From a virus, in the IMG/VR virus record IMGVR_UViG_3300009431_000433, positions 1-27,826 of that record: 27,826 nt of DNA; one strand, given 5' to 3'. The notes beneath the pieces are model-generated. The model searched no databases. It worked only from the letters and a program-made list of their open reading frames with translations, and was not told the origin of the DNA. Below, piece after piece: positions 7,140 to 14,718 of the stretch; position 1 is the first letter of the stretch, and each line of letters begins with the position of its first letter. Position numbers and translations under genes: made by a program.

Positions 7140-7352
7140 TTACTGAATCACCTCATTTTCTATAATATATTGAGATAAATATGCTAATATGCAGTGAGGA
7201 CAGGCTATGATCGGACACGGATCAAATGATTTAAGGCCTGTTTCCACTAATTCACAAAGATCAATCATAAGCTTACGTCCGTTCTTATCTACGACTGTAA
7301 GGACCTCATGCTGCATCTTAACTCCGCACTCTTCACAGATTACTGTTTGCAT
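7140..7352 (-). CDS. Small Cys-rich (zinc-ribbon-like) protein
   Basis: The 70-residue product (MQTVICEECGVKMQHE...) has an N-terminal CEEC pair and a later CPIIACPHC group, which could form one zinc ribbon. ATG 7352 is chosen over the TTG at 7358 because the GGGGAG site is eight bases before the ATG and only two before the TTG. It overlaps the DNA polymerase 3' end by 13 bases. Function unknown; DNA or protein binding is possible. Confidence 0.75.
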   Translation of the reverse strand: MQTVICEECGVKMQHEVLTVVDKNGRKLMIDLCELVETGLKSFDPCPIIACPHCILAYLSQYIIENEVIQ

Positions 7353-9100
7353 GCCCAAGACTCCCCTGTAGATATATCGACCCGTAAAGGAACTCGTAAA
7401 AGATCCTTATACTGGTCTACCATATAATGAGTAATAGTTTCATGTACTTTTTGTGTGTATTCTTCTTTATGACTATATAGAACTTCATCGTGTATTAACA
7501 ACTTTAGAGTTGCTATACCCTTAAGCCTTTTTGTAATCTGAAGCTGTGTAAAACAGGTTAAATCAGATGCAGCATTTTGAACCAAATGATTGAAGGGAAC
7601 ATGTTTAGCAACGTCATCCTCAAACCATAACTTTCTACCGAAGAGGCCGACAAGATACCCCTGCCTCTGAGCTTTTGCTGCAAGCGCATACTTATACTCG
7701 TTAAGTACAGGTAATTCTCTAGCAAAACCCTTGGCGTAATCTTTTGCGTCATCAAGACTGCACCCGATAGTCTGCGCCAGTTTGAAAGCCCCCATACCGT
7801 AAAGAGCATGTCCAAGACCAATGACTTTGGCGACATCTCTAACTTCTGGGTGGAGCTTCTTAACTTCATTCGGATGACATGTAAGACCAAGGACCTTAGT
7901 CGCAATGATTCCGTAATAATCTATTCCTTCTTTGAGTGCATTGATAAGCACTGGCTCATTACTATAGTGAGCAGCTAAACAAACTTCTGCTTGACTATAA
8001 TCAGTAACAGAGCATACTTCTCCCTCATCAGGTAAAAACAACTGACGGAATTCAGGACCCCAAACCTTATCGCGGCGGGGGACCTGCTGAAGGTTAGGAT
8101 CTGAACCCGAGAGACGTCCGGTCGCAGTAACATGCTGATTGAGGGAGAAGAATAATCTATCTCTTACTATGAACTTAGGCCAAGCCTCTAAAAAGGTTAA
8201 TAGTTTTGTCTTTTGCCTATGATCCAGAAAATGCTTAATTATAGGACAGTCTATACTGTATGGCTCTAAAGCTTCATTTGATGTAGAAGGTTTAGTATAC
8301 CAAGCTCCGGTTTCTTCATTTCGTACGGTTTTTACAGGCCTAAGACCCAGACTATGAAAGAACTTGAGCATTTGATCAGGGCTATTCAGATTTAAGCCTT
8401 TAAATAATGGACGCTTTGCATCCTTGGTCACGGATCTCTTCCATTGTCCCAGATATTTCATAAAGACTTCTATCTCTATAGGTTCGATCTCCTCTTGAAA
8501 ATCTTCTCTGAAGCTCCTATCAGAATTATTAATGTAGTCTATGAGACTTGCTGTAAGCATGCGAAGACGCTCTGTATTAATCCGTATCCCGTTATATTCG
8601 ATTTCTGTAAGTAGGTTACAGAAAGGCATAGCATACTTCCTGTAGTAGTGCCACAGATCATGCTGCTTTAAATCTACAGTGAACTTGTTTATCAGTGCTT
8701 CTGTATTACGTACGTCTTGAATACAGTGCTCCTTAATCCTCGGTAAGGAATGCTGTTTACCTTTACCCCACTTCAACTTCCAGGGATCAACCCCTAGAAC
8801 CTTGATTGAGAGGGTCTGAAGATCCTTCTTCTCATAAGGTAGTAGACTGGCCATGATTAGAGAATCGTCGTCGTTTCGTCCTCCACGTATCCCTGCTCTT
8901 TTAAACATTTTAAGGTCGTATTTCCCTCCATGATACCGCTGGCACCAATTCTTAGGTAGGCTCTTCCCATCCACTTCAGTAAGGAAAACAGTTTTGTTAT
9001 GACCATTCGCATTATGTACTCCCATGCCGATTATATCAGCCTTAAACCAGTACTTGCTGGTAGTCTCTAAATCAATTGTCACTGGTAAGTTATTACTCAA
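7340..9100 (-). CDS. polA: DNA polymerase, family A, with 3'-5' exonuclease domain
   Basis: The replicative-type phage polymerase of 586 residues. The N-terminal proofreading domain has IDLETT (ExoI, Asp10/Glu12), GGKYDL (ExoII) and CIQDVRNTEAL (ExoIII). The polymerase domain has TGRLSGSDPNLQQVPRR, motif A DYSQAEVCLAAHYS, motif B RDVAKVIGLGHALYGMG and motif C LLIHDEVLYS. There is no 5'-3' exonuclease domain. Motif B has Leu where E. coli Pol I has Phe762 and one extra residue before Tyr-Gly. TTG 9100 is chosen because AAGGAG lies seven bases before it and the ATG at 9136 lies inside an upstream 41-residue gene. No primase or helicase gene is visible in this window. Confidence 0.95.
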   Translation of the reverse strand: MSNNLPVTIDLETTSKYWFKADIIGMGVHNANGHNKTVFLTEVDGKSLPKNWCQRYHGGKYDLKMFKRAGIRGGRNDDDSLIMASLLPYEKKDLQTLSIKVLGVDPWKLKWGKGKQHSLPRIKEHCIQDVRNTEALINKFTVDLKQHDLWHYYRKYAMPFCNLLTEIEYNGIRINTERLRMLTASLIDYINNSDRSFREDFQEEIEPIEIEVFMKYLGQWKRSVTKDAKRPLFKGLNLNSPDQMLKFFHSLGLRPVKTVRNEETGAWYTKPSTSNEALEPYSIDCPIIKHFLDHRQKTKLLTFLEAWPKFIVRDRLFFSLNQHVTATGRLSGSDPNLQQVPRRDKVWGPEFRQLFLPDEGEVCSVTDYSQAEVCLAAHYSNEPVLINALKEGIDYYGIIATKVLGLTCHPNEVKKLHPEVRDVAKVIGLGHALYGMGAFKLAQTIGCSLDDAKDYAKGFARELPVLNEYKYALAAKAQRQGYLVGLFGRKLWFEDDVAKHVPFNHLVQNAASDLTCFTQLQITKRLKGIATLKLLIHDEVLYSHKEEYTQKVHETITHYMVDQYKDLLRVPLRVDISTGESWACKQ

Positions 9101-9116
9101 TTTTCTGCTCCTTCCC

Positions 9117-9242
9117 TCACTGCTCCTCTTCTTCATATCTAAGATCTAGATCATCTCTTACATAGTCTATACAGACAGGACACACAAGACAAAAAGGCGT
9201 TTCTCCTGCAAACTCCGTTCCACAGTATATGCAAACATTCAT
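9117..9242 (-). CDS. Small zinc-ribbon-like protein, 41 aa
   Basis: ATG follows AGGAGGAAGCAG. The product begins MNVCIYCGTEF and continues FCLVCPVC, giving a CX2C...CX2CX2C ribbon, with a very acidic C-terminus ending EEEEQ. Its TGA is followed by the polymerase ribosome-binding site, which also explains why the polymerase most likely uses a TTG start. Role unknown. Confidence 0.72.
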   Translation of the reverse strand: MNVCIYCGTEFAGETPFCLVCPVCIDYVRDDLDLRYEEEEQ

Positions 9243-9252
9243 CTGCTTCCTC

Positions 9253-9441
9253 CTATTTAACGTTATCATAACCATCTTTTGCCCATCCACGACCCTTTAA
9301 ACGAAATGATGTAGGTCCTATACAAAGCTTCATCCTTGTACAACACTTCAAGCAATACTGAGGCTCCTTCCGCTTATTAACCTTTTTAGTATATGTCGCC
9401 TGAGCCTCACATTTAGGGCACTTATACAGATATCTCGGCAT
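9253..9441 (-). CDS. FmdB-type zinc ribbon protein
   Basis: The 62-residue product has the signature MPRYLYKCPKC, a second pair CLKCC, and the ending FRLKGRGWAKDGYDN that is typical of FmdB/CxxC_CXXC_SSSS family proteins in bacteria and phages. Those bind one zinc; their biochemical role is not settled, although 'regulatory protein FmdB' is the usual name. Start and upstream stop overlap as TAATG, so translation is coupled. A second, longer member occurs beside the portal gene. Confidence 0.88.
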   Translation of the reverse strand: MPRYLYKCPKCEAQATYTKKVNKRKEPQYCLKCCTRMKLCIGPTSFRLKGRGWAKDGYDNVK

Positions 9442-9671
9442 TAGTCTACCTTAACCTTTTTACATGACTTGTTCGTAGGACTCTTGACCGTCTCACTGGC
9501 CTGCTTTTTTCCTCCAGCAGCCCTAATCTTTGCTCGTTCAACGGTCTCAAACAGCTCTTCCAGCTCATCAGTGTTTAGTACAGTTGACCAAGTTCCGATA
9601 CATATCCTATTAACCACTAGCACCACCTCTCTGGGCTTATACGGCTCACTCTCTTTACGCGTAATCGGCAT
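9441..9671 (-). CDS. Hypothetical protein, 76 aa
   Basis: ATG 9671 follows AAGGAGCAATAGA; the longer reading to 9689 would overlap the upstream gene and lacks a site. The N-terminal half has a beta-rich stretch (REVVLVVNRICIGTWSTVL), then an acidic helix (DELEELFETVERAKIRA) and a lysine-rich tail (NKSCKKVKVD). It could be a small nucleic-acid or protein-binding factor. No family is recognised. Confidence 0.78.
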   Translation of the reverse strand: MPITRKESEPYKPREVVLVVNRICIGTWSTVLNTDELEELFETVERAKIRAAGGKKQASETVKSPTNKSCKKVKVD

Positions 9672-9672
9672 T

Positions 9673-10149
9673 CTATTGCTCCTTTCCACAATCTACACAA
9701 AATGCGATGTTTTTATGATCGTTCCTACAGTATACCTCTTTCGTACCTCCCCCACAGGCCGTACAGCAATCACAGGAATGACTTGGGGGGTAGGGCTTAC
9801 CTGGAGGGTGATCGTTCAACACAGGGCAATTCTGTGCGTCTGAGAGGGTATCCTGATAGAGTGCATACCCTAGGATCATATAATTAATTAGATCTAAGAA
9901 TCGTCCCTTAACAGGTTCTCCAGATTCCTGTCTCCCCGTCTTAACCAGTGTGCAGATAGAATCCCAATGTTTACCAGCGTACACAGCCCAAACATGCATA
10001 GAAGACAGGCCAAGATTATCGGCGTTACGCTTAAAATTAATGAGCCTATCGCTATCCCCTCCAGTATAGTCGTGACCTTTCCCACGCAGTACCTCCTTAC
10101 ATTCTTTAATCAGTTCTGTCAAAACTGATTGAAACTCTTTATCTTTCAT
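9673..10149 (-). CDS. DUF1599 (nucleotide modification associated domain 1)-like protein with C-terminal Cys-rich tail
   Basis: The N-terminal ~105 residues are helical with KGHDYTGGDSDRLINFKRNADNLGL, VWAVYAGKHWDSICTLVKTGR and GRFLDLINYMILG, a pattern (K--DY, NF-R, KH--S-, D--NY) that resembles DUF1599/MazG-like phage proteins. The C-terminal 40 residues add CDCCTACGG and CRNDHKNIAFCVDC, a likely zinc ribbon fused to it. If the family call is right, it relates to nucleotide modification or pool control; catalytic activity is not certain. ATG follows AGGAGGTTCA and overlaps the upstream metallophosphoesterase. Confidence 0.75.
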   Translation of the reverse strand: MKDKEFQSVLTELIKECKEVLRGKGHDYTGGDSDRLINFKRNADNLGLSSMHVWAVYAGKHWDSICTLVKTGRQESGEPVKGRFLDLINYMILGYALYQDTLSDAQNCPVLNDHPPGKPYPPSHSCDCCTACGGGTKEVYCRNDHKNIAFCVDCGKEQ

Positions 10150-10643
10150 TGAACCTCCTGCATCTTACGCTTAAGTGTATTCCAACTAAGCGGCTTAAAG
10201 TCATTAAGGTCTACGCCGACATTATACAACTTATCGTAGTGCATATCACTTCTTTGATGTGTATGTCCATGTAGGCAAAAGCTGTGATAGTGCGATACGA
10301 TAGGATAATGACACAATAGGACGTGTAATTTATCCTTATTGTATACAAGCACATCATGTACTTCGGCAAAACCACTACGTAAGGCAGCTTGTACGCTAAT
10401 ATCGTGATTTCCTCTGATTAAGATCTTCGTACCATGTAATTCCTTGACCCAGTTGGCTATACATCTAGCCTGAGCTAACCCAAAGTCTCCGAGTACGTAA
10501 ACGACATCCTTCGGGCGTACACAGCTATTCCAATTGGCTATTAGTGCATGATTCATTAAAGCTATGCCTGTAAACGGCCTATGGCAGTATTTGATGATAT
10601 TTGTATGTCCTAGATGTAGGTCCGCTGTAAACCAGTCAGTCAT
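10146..10643 (-). CDS. Calcineurin-like metallophosphoesterase (1 of 2)
   Basis: The 165-residue product holds the full set of di-metal motifs: DLHLGH (Asp8, His10), GDFG (Asp53), GNHD (78-81), CHYP (His112) and HGHTH (125-129). It is the short, single-domain type common in phages and bacteria. Activity may be phosphodiesterase or protein/nucleotide phosphatase; the substrate cannot be read from sequence. It overlaps the DUF1599-like gene by 4 bases and follows a small membrane gene. Confidence 0.9.
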   Translation of the reverse strand: MTDWFTADLHLGHTNIIKYCHRPFTGIALMNHALIANWNSCVRPKDVVYVLGDFGLAQARCIANWVKELHGTKILIRGNHDISVQAALRSGFAEVHDVLVYNKDKLHVLLCHYPIVSHYHSFCLHGHTHQRSDMHYDKLYNVGVDLNDFKPLSWNTLKRKMQEVQ

Positions 10644-10646
10644 AGG

Positions 10647-10787
10647 TCAGTTCACCTTTCGTTGGTTACCCTTTAATATCCTATCAACTAGCTTATCCGC
10701 CCACTTATCCATAGGTCCACGTAAATACACGAGAAATATCACTACTGTAAGGAGAAATAGACCCAGTTTAGTCAGTTCTAGTATCAT
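10647..10787 (-). CDS. Small membrane protein, 46 aa
   Basis: ATG lies three bases after AGGAGG, inside the 3' end of the upstream 55-residue gene. The product has one hydrophobic span (GLFLLTVVIFLVYL, about 9-22), then an amphipathic basic tail (DKWADKLVDRILKG). Three bases separate its stop from the next start. One-span topology is clear, function is unknown. Confidence 0.68.
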   Translation of the reverse strand: MILELTKLGLFLLTVVIFLVYLRGPMDKWADKLVDRILKGNQRKVN

Positions 10788-10935
10788 CGGCCTCCTCTAG
10801 CTGCTTTAGCTGCTCCTGGAGCTTGCGAAGCGTATAAATAAGGTCATGCACGTGAGATGCTTTCGCATTTCCTATCCTAGGGGTTCGATCTTCTATATGC
10901 TCTATATCTTCGTCCGTAAGTAAGAATCGATTCAT
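10768..10935 (-). CDS. Small coiled-coil-like protein, 55 aa
   Basis: Its ATG overlaps the upstream stop (ATGA) and is preceded by AGGAGGATAA. The product has an acidic start (LLTDEDIEHIEDRTPR) and a long helix with heptad spacing (LIYTLRKLQEQLKQLEEAD). It overlaps the following membrane gene by 20 bases. Likely a dimerising partner; no family recognised. Confidence 0.7.
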   Translation of the reverse strand: MNRFLLTDEDIEHIEDRTPRIGNAKASHVHDLIYTLRKLQEQLKQLEEADDTRTD

Positions 10936-11162
10936 TTATCCTCCTCATATCTATCCGCAGGCAGCTTTTTCAGAATAAGCTGTAGTAGTTTCTTCCAACC
11001 TTGGGATCGCTTGTGCTTAACAGTGAACGTTTTACCCATTCCTTTAACTTTGTAGTAGCACAGATCACCATCGTCGCCTTCTTGAAGGTCTGTGAAACCT
11101 ATATTATGGGCAGTAATATATTCAAGCGTTATAGCGTTGACATGAATATGAAAACCGATCAT
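10932..11162 (-). CDS. Hypothetical protein, 76 aa
   Basis: A small soluble alpha/beta-looking protein: an N-terminal FHIHVNAITLEYITAH, an acidic turn (LQEGDDGDLCYYKV) and a basic C-half (KTFTVKHKRSQGWKKLLQLILKK). The start overlaps the stop of the 30-residue gene upstream (ATGA) and the stop overlaps the 55-residue gene start, so it is the middle of a coupled chain. Function unknown. Confidence 0.78.
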   Translation of the reverse strand: MIGFHIHVNAITLEYITAHNIGFTDLQEGDDGDLCYYKVKGMGKTFTVKHKRSQGWKKLLQLILKKLPADRYEEDK

Positions 11163-11251
11163 AGGACCCCCTTATCAAGACATTTACACAATATCCAGCC
11201 GATAATGGCACCACCGACGCATAAACCCCCAATGAGTATAATACACCCCAC
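11159..11251 (-). CDS. Very small glycine-rich membrane peptide, 30 aa
   Basis: A GTG start eight bases after AAGGAG. It overlaps the stop of the upstream gene by one base and its own stop overlaps the next ATG (ATGA). The product is one hydrophobic span with glycines at small intervals (ILIGGLCVGGAIIGWIL) and three Cys, which favours tight helix packing in the membrane. Glycine-zipper peptides of this size can form oligomers. Real gene status rests on the ribosome-binding site and coupling. Confidence 0.5.
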   Translation of the reverse strand: MGCIILIGGLCVGGAIIGWILCKCLDKGVL

Positions 11252-11724
11252 TATTTAAACTCCTTTCGAATATACTTGACGCACTCGTCGATATTATCAA
11301 GATATTCATAAACACACCCCTTCTGAAAGTTAGGAATCCTTTCATAGGCTATGTATCTTATACAGAGTACAGGTATCTTAAGAAATCGGGCTAATACCAT
11401 CTCCCCTAAAGTTCCTCCAGAATCGTTTACAGAGTCATCGTACAATACTATCATGAGGCTGCTATCAGCAATAGCTTCAAGGTCCTTATCTACAATCTCA
11501 CTCCAAAATGCATCAAGGACATCACGATTATGTACATATTTTGCTGGTTCTAGATCCTCAGCTCTCACTTCATGCTTATCATAGATAGGAGACTCATTTA
11601 AGCAGGGATTAAAGACATTATAACCTAGTCTTTCTAAATGAGGGGTTATAAGACGTCTCCAGGTTGTTCCTCTATCCTTACGTTTATCTATACCTCCTGC
11701 TAGATATACCTGCTTTTTTGTCAT
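11251..11724 (-). CDS. Nucleoside 2-deoxyribosyltransferase-like protein
   Basis: The 157-residue product starts with a Rossmann-like strand VYLAGGID (6-13), then WRRLITPHLERLGYNVFNP. It carries DADLEAIADSS-type helix sequence before MIVLYDD and the key GGTLGEMVLARFLKIPVL, with Glu108 in the position of the family nucleophile. NDT enzymes exchange bases on deoxyribonucleosides, or remove them. This suggests a role in nucleotide salvage or modified-nucleotide metabolism. Related folds (LOG-like, TIR-like, DUF1937-like) are alternatives. Starts after AAGGAGAGGTAGT. Confidence 0.75.
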   Translation of the reverse strand: MTKKQVYLAGGIDKRKDRGTTWRRLITPHLERLGYNVFNPCLNESPIYDKHEVRAEDLEPAKYVHNRDVLDAFWSEIVDKDLEAIADSSLMIVLYDDSVNDSGGTLGEMVLARFLKIPVLCIRYIAYERIPNFQKGCVYEYLDNIDECVKYIRKEFK

Positions 11725-12089
11725 ACTACCTCTCCTTTGATTTTTTTATACATTGTCCGGTAATACAGGACCTGTCCTCTACACCACTTATTCCATTTGT
11801 GTGCATTTGCGTGGATATGGTTGTGATGACAATTATGAGTAGCGCGGCTATCACAATAAAGGTCACATAAAGGAATAGTAGTATGGTCACTGTATTTTCT
11901 CGTATGTATGCCGTCCCCTGCATGATGCGCTGCCACAGTTCCATACTCTCGTCCCTCCTTAAACTTATCATGCCAAGTGCTTGTTCGACTAAGAACCCAT
12001 TTCCACGGACCGGGAGGCTGCCAGGTACATAGAGCACACGGCTGCTGTTTAATCCATATTATGTACTCTTCGTCTTTAATCTTGGTCAA
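11721..12089 (-). CDS. HNH-type zinc nuclease-like protein
   Basis: TTG 12089 is chosen because AGGAG lies seven bases upstream; the longer reading to 12158 would run through the whole 46-residue upstream gene. The 122-residue product has PCALC near residue 17, VAAHHAGDGIHTRKYSDHTTIPLCDLYC and later HNCHHNHIH. These Cys/His positions match the treble-clef HNH fold of phage Holliday-junction/recombination-type nucleases (DUF968/NinG-like), which cut or bind DNA. I cannot place it in one subfamily. Overlaps the next gene by ATGA. Confidence 0.78.
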   Translation of the reverse strand: MTKIKDEEYIIWIKQQPCALCTWQPPGPWKWVLSRTSTWHDKFKEGREYGTVAAHHAGDGIHTRKYSDHTTIPLCDLYCDSRATHNCHHNHIHANAHKWNKWCRGQVLYYRTMYKKIKGEVV

Positions 12090-12216
12090 AATTAAGCTCC
12101 TCAGTACAAGGAAAAACGAAATCTGTTGACTCACATTCTCTACAAAGCCCTGCTTCATAGTTATCGTCTATACATAAAGGTCTTCCGCACTCCTTACAAC
12201 GAATCACTGGACTCAT
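12076..12216 (-). CDS. Small zinc-ribbon-like protein, 46 aa
   Basis: The ATG overlaps the preceding stop codon (ATGA) and follows AAGGAGATAGTAAGATT. The product has CKECGRPLC in its first 15 residues and CRECES near residue 25, then an acidic C-terminus (CTEELNFDQD). The CX2C...CX2C pattern fits one zinc ribbon. The stop overlaps the TTG start of the HNH gene by 14 bases. Function unknown. Confidence 0.7.
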   Translation of the reverse strand: MSPVIRCKECGRPLCIDDNYEAGLCRECESTDFVFPCTEELNFDQD

Positions 12217-12476
12217 AATCTTACTATCTCCTTAATGCAGCCACGTGGAATAACAGTAGCCTCGCTTTTATCTGCACCTCCAGACACTTGCTTACTGGCG
12301 TAGATACGTACTATTCTGTCGTTACTGGTATGCACCCATCCAACAGAGAGAACTGTCACAACATCTAAGCTCTTCATGCCCATCTCTGATTCCCATACAC
12401 AAGATGAGAGGATATCCTCCCAAATAATCTGAACTAACTCCCCAGACTTAAGGTGTCCTTTCCTCTTTCGCGTCAT
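12213..12476 (-). CDS. Hypothetical phage protein, 87 aa
   Basis: A small beta-rich soluble protein: a basic start (RKRKGHLKSGEL), the core VQIIWEDILSSCVWESEMGM, VVTVLSVGWVHTSNDRIVRIYASK and a C-terminal IPRGCIKEIVRL. The order 'W-D--SS--W' then 'S-GW' occurs in other phage proteins annotated as hypothetical (recall). The start overlaps the upstream metallophosphoesterase stop by 4 bases. Confidence 0.8.
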   Translation of the reverse strand: MTRKRKGHLKSGELVQIIWEDILSSCVWESEMGMKSLDVVTVLSVGWVHTSNDRIVRIYASKQVSGGADKSEATVIPRGCIKEIVRL

Positions 12477-13174
12477 GATCGCTCCATAGGCACAAAGATT
12501 GCGTTACTGTTGTTATATATAATACCACATCCCAGAATACCCTTCTTCTTCACATATTTAGCGTATCGTTGAGCTAAAGCCGTGTTATCGCAAAGACAGC
12601 CTGTGTTTAGTCCAAAAATCAGACTATTATGATTAGCTGAATATTTAACTCCGGCTTCGGCGTGCATATGCCCCTGTACAAAACTACATCGTTTATAGAT
12701 TGCACTATTCAGAGCTCCATTAACTCCACCACTATTAATTCCATGCTCTACTAAAATATCCCACTTCTTAATCACATAATACAGTTTGTGAATCTCCCAA
12801 CCCCGAGAGAGGCCATAAAGAGCATTTAACTCTTTTAATAGCTTCTCGGAGAGGCTAAGAGTCTGCATCTGACGCTGGGGAATCAAATCATGATTCCCGA
12901 GGACCAAAACTCCTTTTGGAAATGCTTTGGAAAAGTTTGCAGAAAAAGCCAGAGCTTTTGCATACTCTTCGTCAGGTGCAGCTGCATCACATTCATGAAT
13001 ATGACGACTCATGGCGTGAAAGTCGAATAGATCCCCATCGTGAATAATTGTAGGATCGCACTTGAACTGTGCGTGCATATCCTGCAAAAATTCGATAGTA
13101 TGCTTATGGTGATAAGGTGCATGAAAATCACCACAGACTAGTATAGGCTTATTCTTTTTACCAAACAGGGTCAT
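12473..13174 (-). CDS. Calcineurin-like metallophosphoesterase (2 of 2)
   Basis: A 233-residue protein with DFH (Asp16, His18), GDLFD (47-51), GNHD (93-96) and GHMH (168-171), the full di-metal set. It is longer than the other metallophosphoesterase and shows no close similarity by eye, so they were probably acquired separately. The HEC/DAAAPDEEY insertion before GNHD is seen in other phage members (recall). It may act on phosphodiester or phosphoprotein substrates; unknown. Placed next to a zinc-ribbon protein and a RecB-like nuclease. Confidence 0.9.
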   Translation of the reverse strand: MTLFGKKNKPILVCGDFHAPYHHKHTIEFLQDMHAQFKCDPTIIHDGDLFDFHAMSRHIHECDAAAPDEEYAKALAFSANFSKAFPKGVLVLGNHDLIPQRQMQTLSLSEKLLKELNALYGLSRGWEIHKLYYVIKKWDILVEHGINSGGVNGALNSAIYKRCSFVQGHMHAEAGVKYSANHNSLIFGLNTGCLCDNTALAQRYAKYVKKKGILGCGIIYNNSNAIFVPMERS

Positions 13175-13552
13175 TTATTCCTCATTAGTATCTGGGACCT
13201 GTATAACATCAGTTGGTGCATTGTCCCTTTTTACAAACTTAACAAACTTTTCGTTCCACTTTAGATAAAAACCGCCTCCATTTTCAGGTTTTCTCTGGTG
13301 TATTAAAATTGAAGCACCGCAGATAGCACACCGAAGCTCGTGAAAAGTCCCTCCCTTCTTACCCGTCTCAGTATTCGGGGCCACCTTCCGAACACTAAAC
13401 TTAATACTTGTACTTCCGCACTCGTCACAAGTATTGCGAGCAGCAATTTCCTGTAACAATCCTACACTGTCCAGAGTCTCGCCAAAACTTCTACCCTCCG
13501 CTTCCATCGTCACTGTTGTTGCTCCCATAGGGAACGTTACTGTTGCTGTCAT
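13175..13552 (-). CDS. Conserved phage zinc-ribbon protein
   Basis: The 125-residue product opens with a beta segment and MEAEGRSFGETLDSVGLLQEI, followed by CDECGST and ELRCAICGAS, a complete four-Cys zinc ribbon. The C-terminus is FYLKWNEKFVKF. The arrangement resembles a phage protein often found with recombination or single-strand-binding genes (recall), but no function is proven. It starts after AAGAGGAATAC and abuts the metallophosphoesterase gene without a gap. Confidence 0.82.
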   Translation of the reverse strand: MTATVTFPMGATTVTMEAEGRSFGETLDSVGLLQEIAARNTCDECGSTSIKFSVRKVAPNTETGKKGGTFHELRCAICGASILIHQRKPENGGGFYLKWNEKFVKFVKRDNAPTDVIQVPDTNEE

Positions 13553-13584
13553 GTATTCCTCTTTTCTCCCCCGAATCAGTTTTT

Positions 13585-13601
13585 GTGTACAACTAGTACA
13601 C
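13585..13601. promoter_or_regulatory. Inverted repeat GTGTAC-N5-GTACAC, operator-like
   Basis: In the 62-base gap between the nuclease gene and the zinc-ribbon gene, GTGTAC and GTACAC form six-base arms around a five-base spacer. It sits about 33 bases upstream of the start codon at 13552. No clear -35/-10 pair accompanies it, so it may be an operator, an RNA hairpin or chance. Confidence 0.35.
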
Positions 13602-13614
13602 CGCTTATAGACTG

Positions 13615-14460
13615 TTATTCTACTGGTTGCTTTTCCTGATCATCCTCTAAATCGAAAACCTTTTCTATAGGCCATTTATACACAGTGCTATAGTCTACTG
13701 GATCATGTATACCATATCTAAGGAGCGTTGTATGATTATATCGCTTCCAGACAGTAAACAGATGCTTAAAACTGTCAAAACAGCCTTCTATGCTCTTACG
13801 ACTCTGAATTATGCGCCCTTCTGGATTAAATACCCCTGTCTTTAGATCAGTATGGAGCACTCTAAGTCTCTGGATATGTAACTTGTGGAGTTTTGCTGCC
13901 ATTGCAGCATATGTGGCCATCTGCCAAGAGGCTTTTACATCATACTTCCAGCTCCCTCCCGACTTATAATCCCACAATTCCCTACAGCCATTGCATACAA
14001 CAATCTTATCTACAGTACCAGCTATGCCTAACTCCGGATCAATCATCGACTGTTCAAGCATAAGAGTTTCAAGCTGTTGATCATTCTCCCACTCTATATA
14101 CTGTCTTAACATATCTTGATGTACATCTGCTGATCCTTTCTTACCTTGTTTAATACCCAAATCGTAATTCTCTAATACCTCGTGCATTTCTGTACCTTTC
14201 TTAGCTGCTGCATCAGCTACCCACTTATACGCATCAGGATGACGCTGCTGCGCACATATACGTCCTACCCACTCAATAAACTTTTTATTCTTAATCATGC
14301 CAAGCACAGTCGTAACTGACACACATGGATGCTCTAAATCATCCCGCCAGTACCAGCGCCAGTCTCTCTTAGTATCGGTCCAGCGCTTTACTGTTCGACC
14401 CTCAGAATCCTTAAAGATTAGGATATCTTTTGCCCATGTAGTGTCTTTTATTGCTGCCAT
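13615..14460 (-). CDS. PD-(D/E)XK nuclease, RecB/Cas4-like exonuclease
   Basis: The 281-residue product has the full nuclease core of the RecB family: a His in KKGTEMHEVLE (motif I), Asp in GIAGTVDKI (motif II), Asp and Lys in LWDYKSG (motif III) and QMATY (QxxxY motif). Such phage enzymes process double-strand ends for recombination, and may serve a RecA/RusA pathway or DNA degradation here. ATG 14460 is chosen because it follows the upstream stop and a weak GGATGT; an ATG three codons earlier is an alternative. An N-terminal region of about 80 residues precedes the core. Confidence 0.9.
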   Translation of the reverse strand: MAAIKDTTWAKDILIFKDSEGRTVKRWTDTKRDWRWYWRDDLEHPCVSVTTVLGMIKNKKFIEWVGRICAQQRHPDAYKWVADAAAKKGTEMHEVLENYDLGIKQGKKGSADVHQDMLRQYIEWENDQQLETLMLEQSMIDPELGIAGTVDKIVVCNGCRELWDYKSGGSWKYDVKASWQMATYAAMAAKLHKLHIQRLRVLHTDLKTGVFNPEGRIIQSRKSIEGCFDSFKHLFTVWKRYNHTTLLRYGIHDPVDYSTVYKWPIEKVFDLEDDQEKQPVE

Positions 14461-14461
14461 T

Positions 14462-14665
14462 TTACACATCCATTGTTAGTGTTTTTGTATACACCATAGC
14501 CTTTTTATACTTCTCGAATCTACAAAGAGCCTGCTTTTCTGCCTTTTGCATATTCTTACCCATACCGAAGACAAACGGAAGAAGATCTCCAGTCTTCCAT
14601 ATCTCACATACATAAAGATCAGTAGCACTTACGAATTTCATCTTTACTGTAAGGGTTTGCTGCAT
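14462..14665 (-). CDS. Hypothetical protein, 67 aa
   Basis: ATG 14665 follows AAGGAGAATTA; an upstream in-frame start at 14683 lacks a site. The product is a small beta-alpha protein: MQQTLTVKMKFVSATDLYVCEIWKT, FVFGMGKNMQKAEKQALCRFEKYKK, similar in outline to small phage dsRBD-like or Arc-type helices but not identifiable. It is the first gene after the structured leader and promoter at 14719-14906, so it may be the gene that leader controls. Confidence 0.78.
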   Translation of the reverse strand: MQQTLTVKMKFVSATDLYVCEIWKTGDLLPFVFGMGKNMQKAEKQALCRFEKYKKAMVYTKTLTMDV

Positions 14666-14718
14666 TAATTCTCCTTCTTCCAAGTGCCCTATCGTCGTCT
14701 TATCTATTGTAAATACAC

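Noticed and set aside
7558-7905. 115-codon minus-strand frame inside the polymerase
   Set aside because: It is a shadow of the motif B-C region of the polymerase.
11726-12037. 103-codon minus-strand frame overlapping the HNH gene
   Set aside because: It is the other frame of the HNH gene, which has intact Cys/His motifs and a ribosome-binding site.
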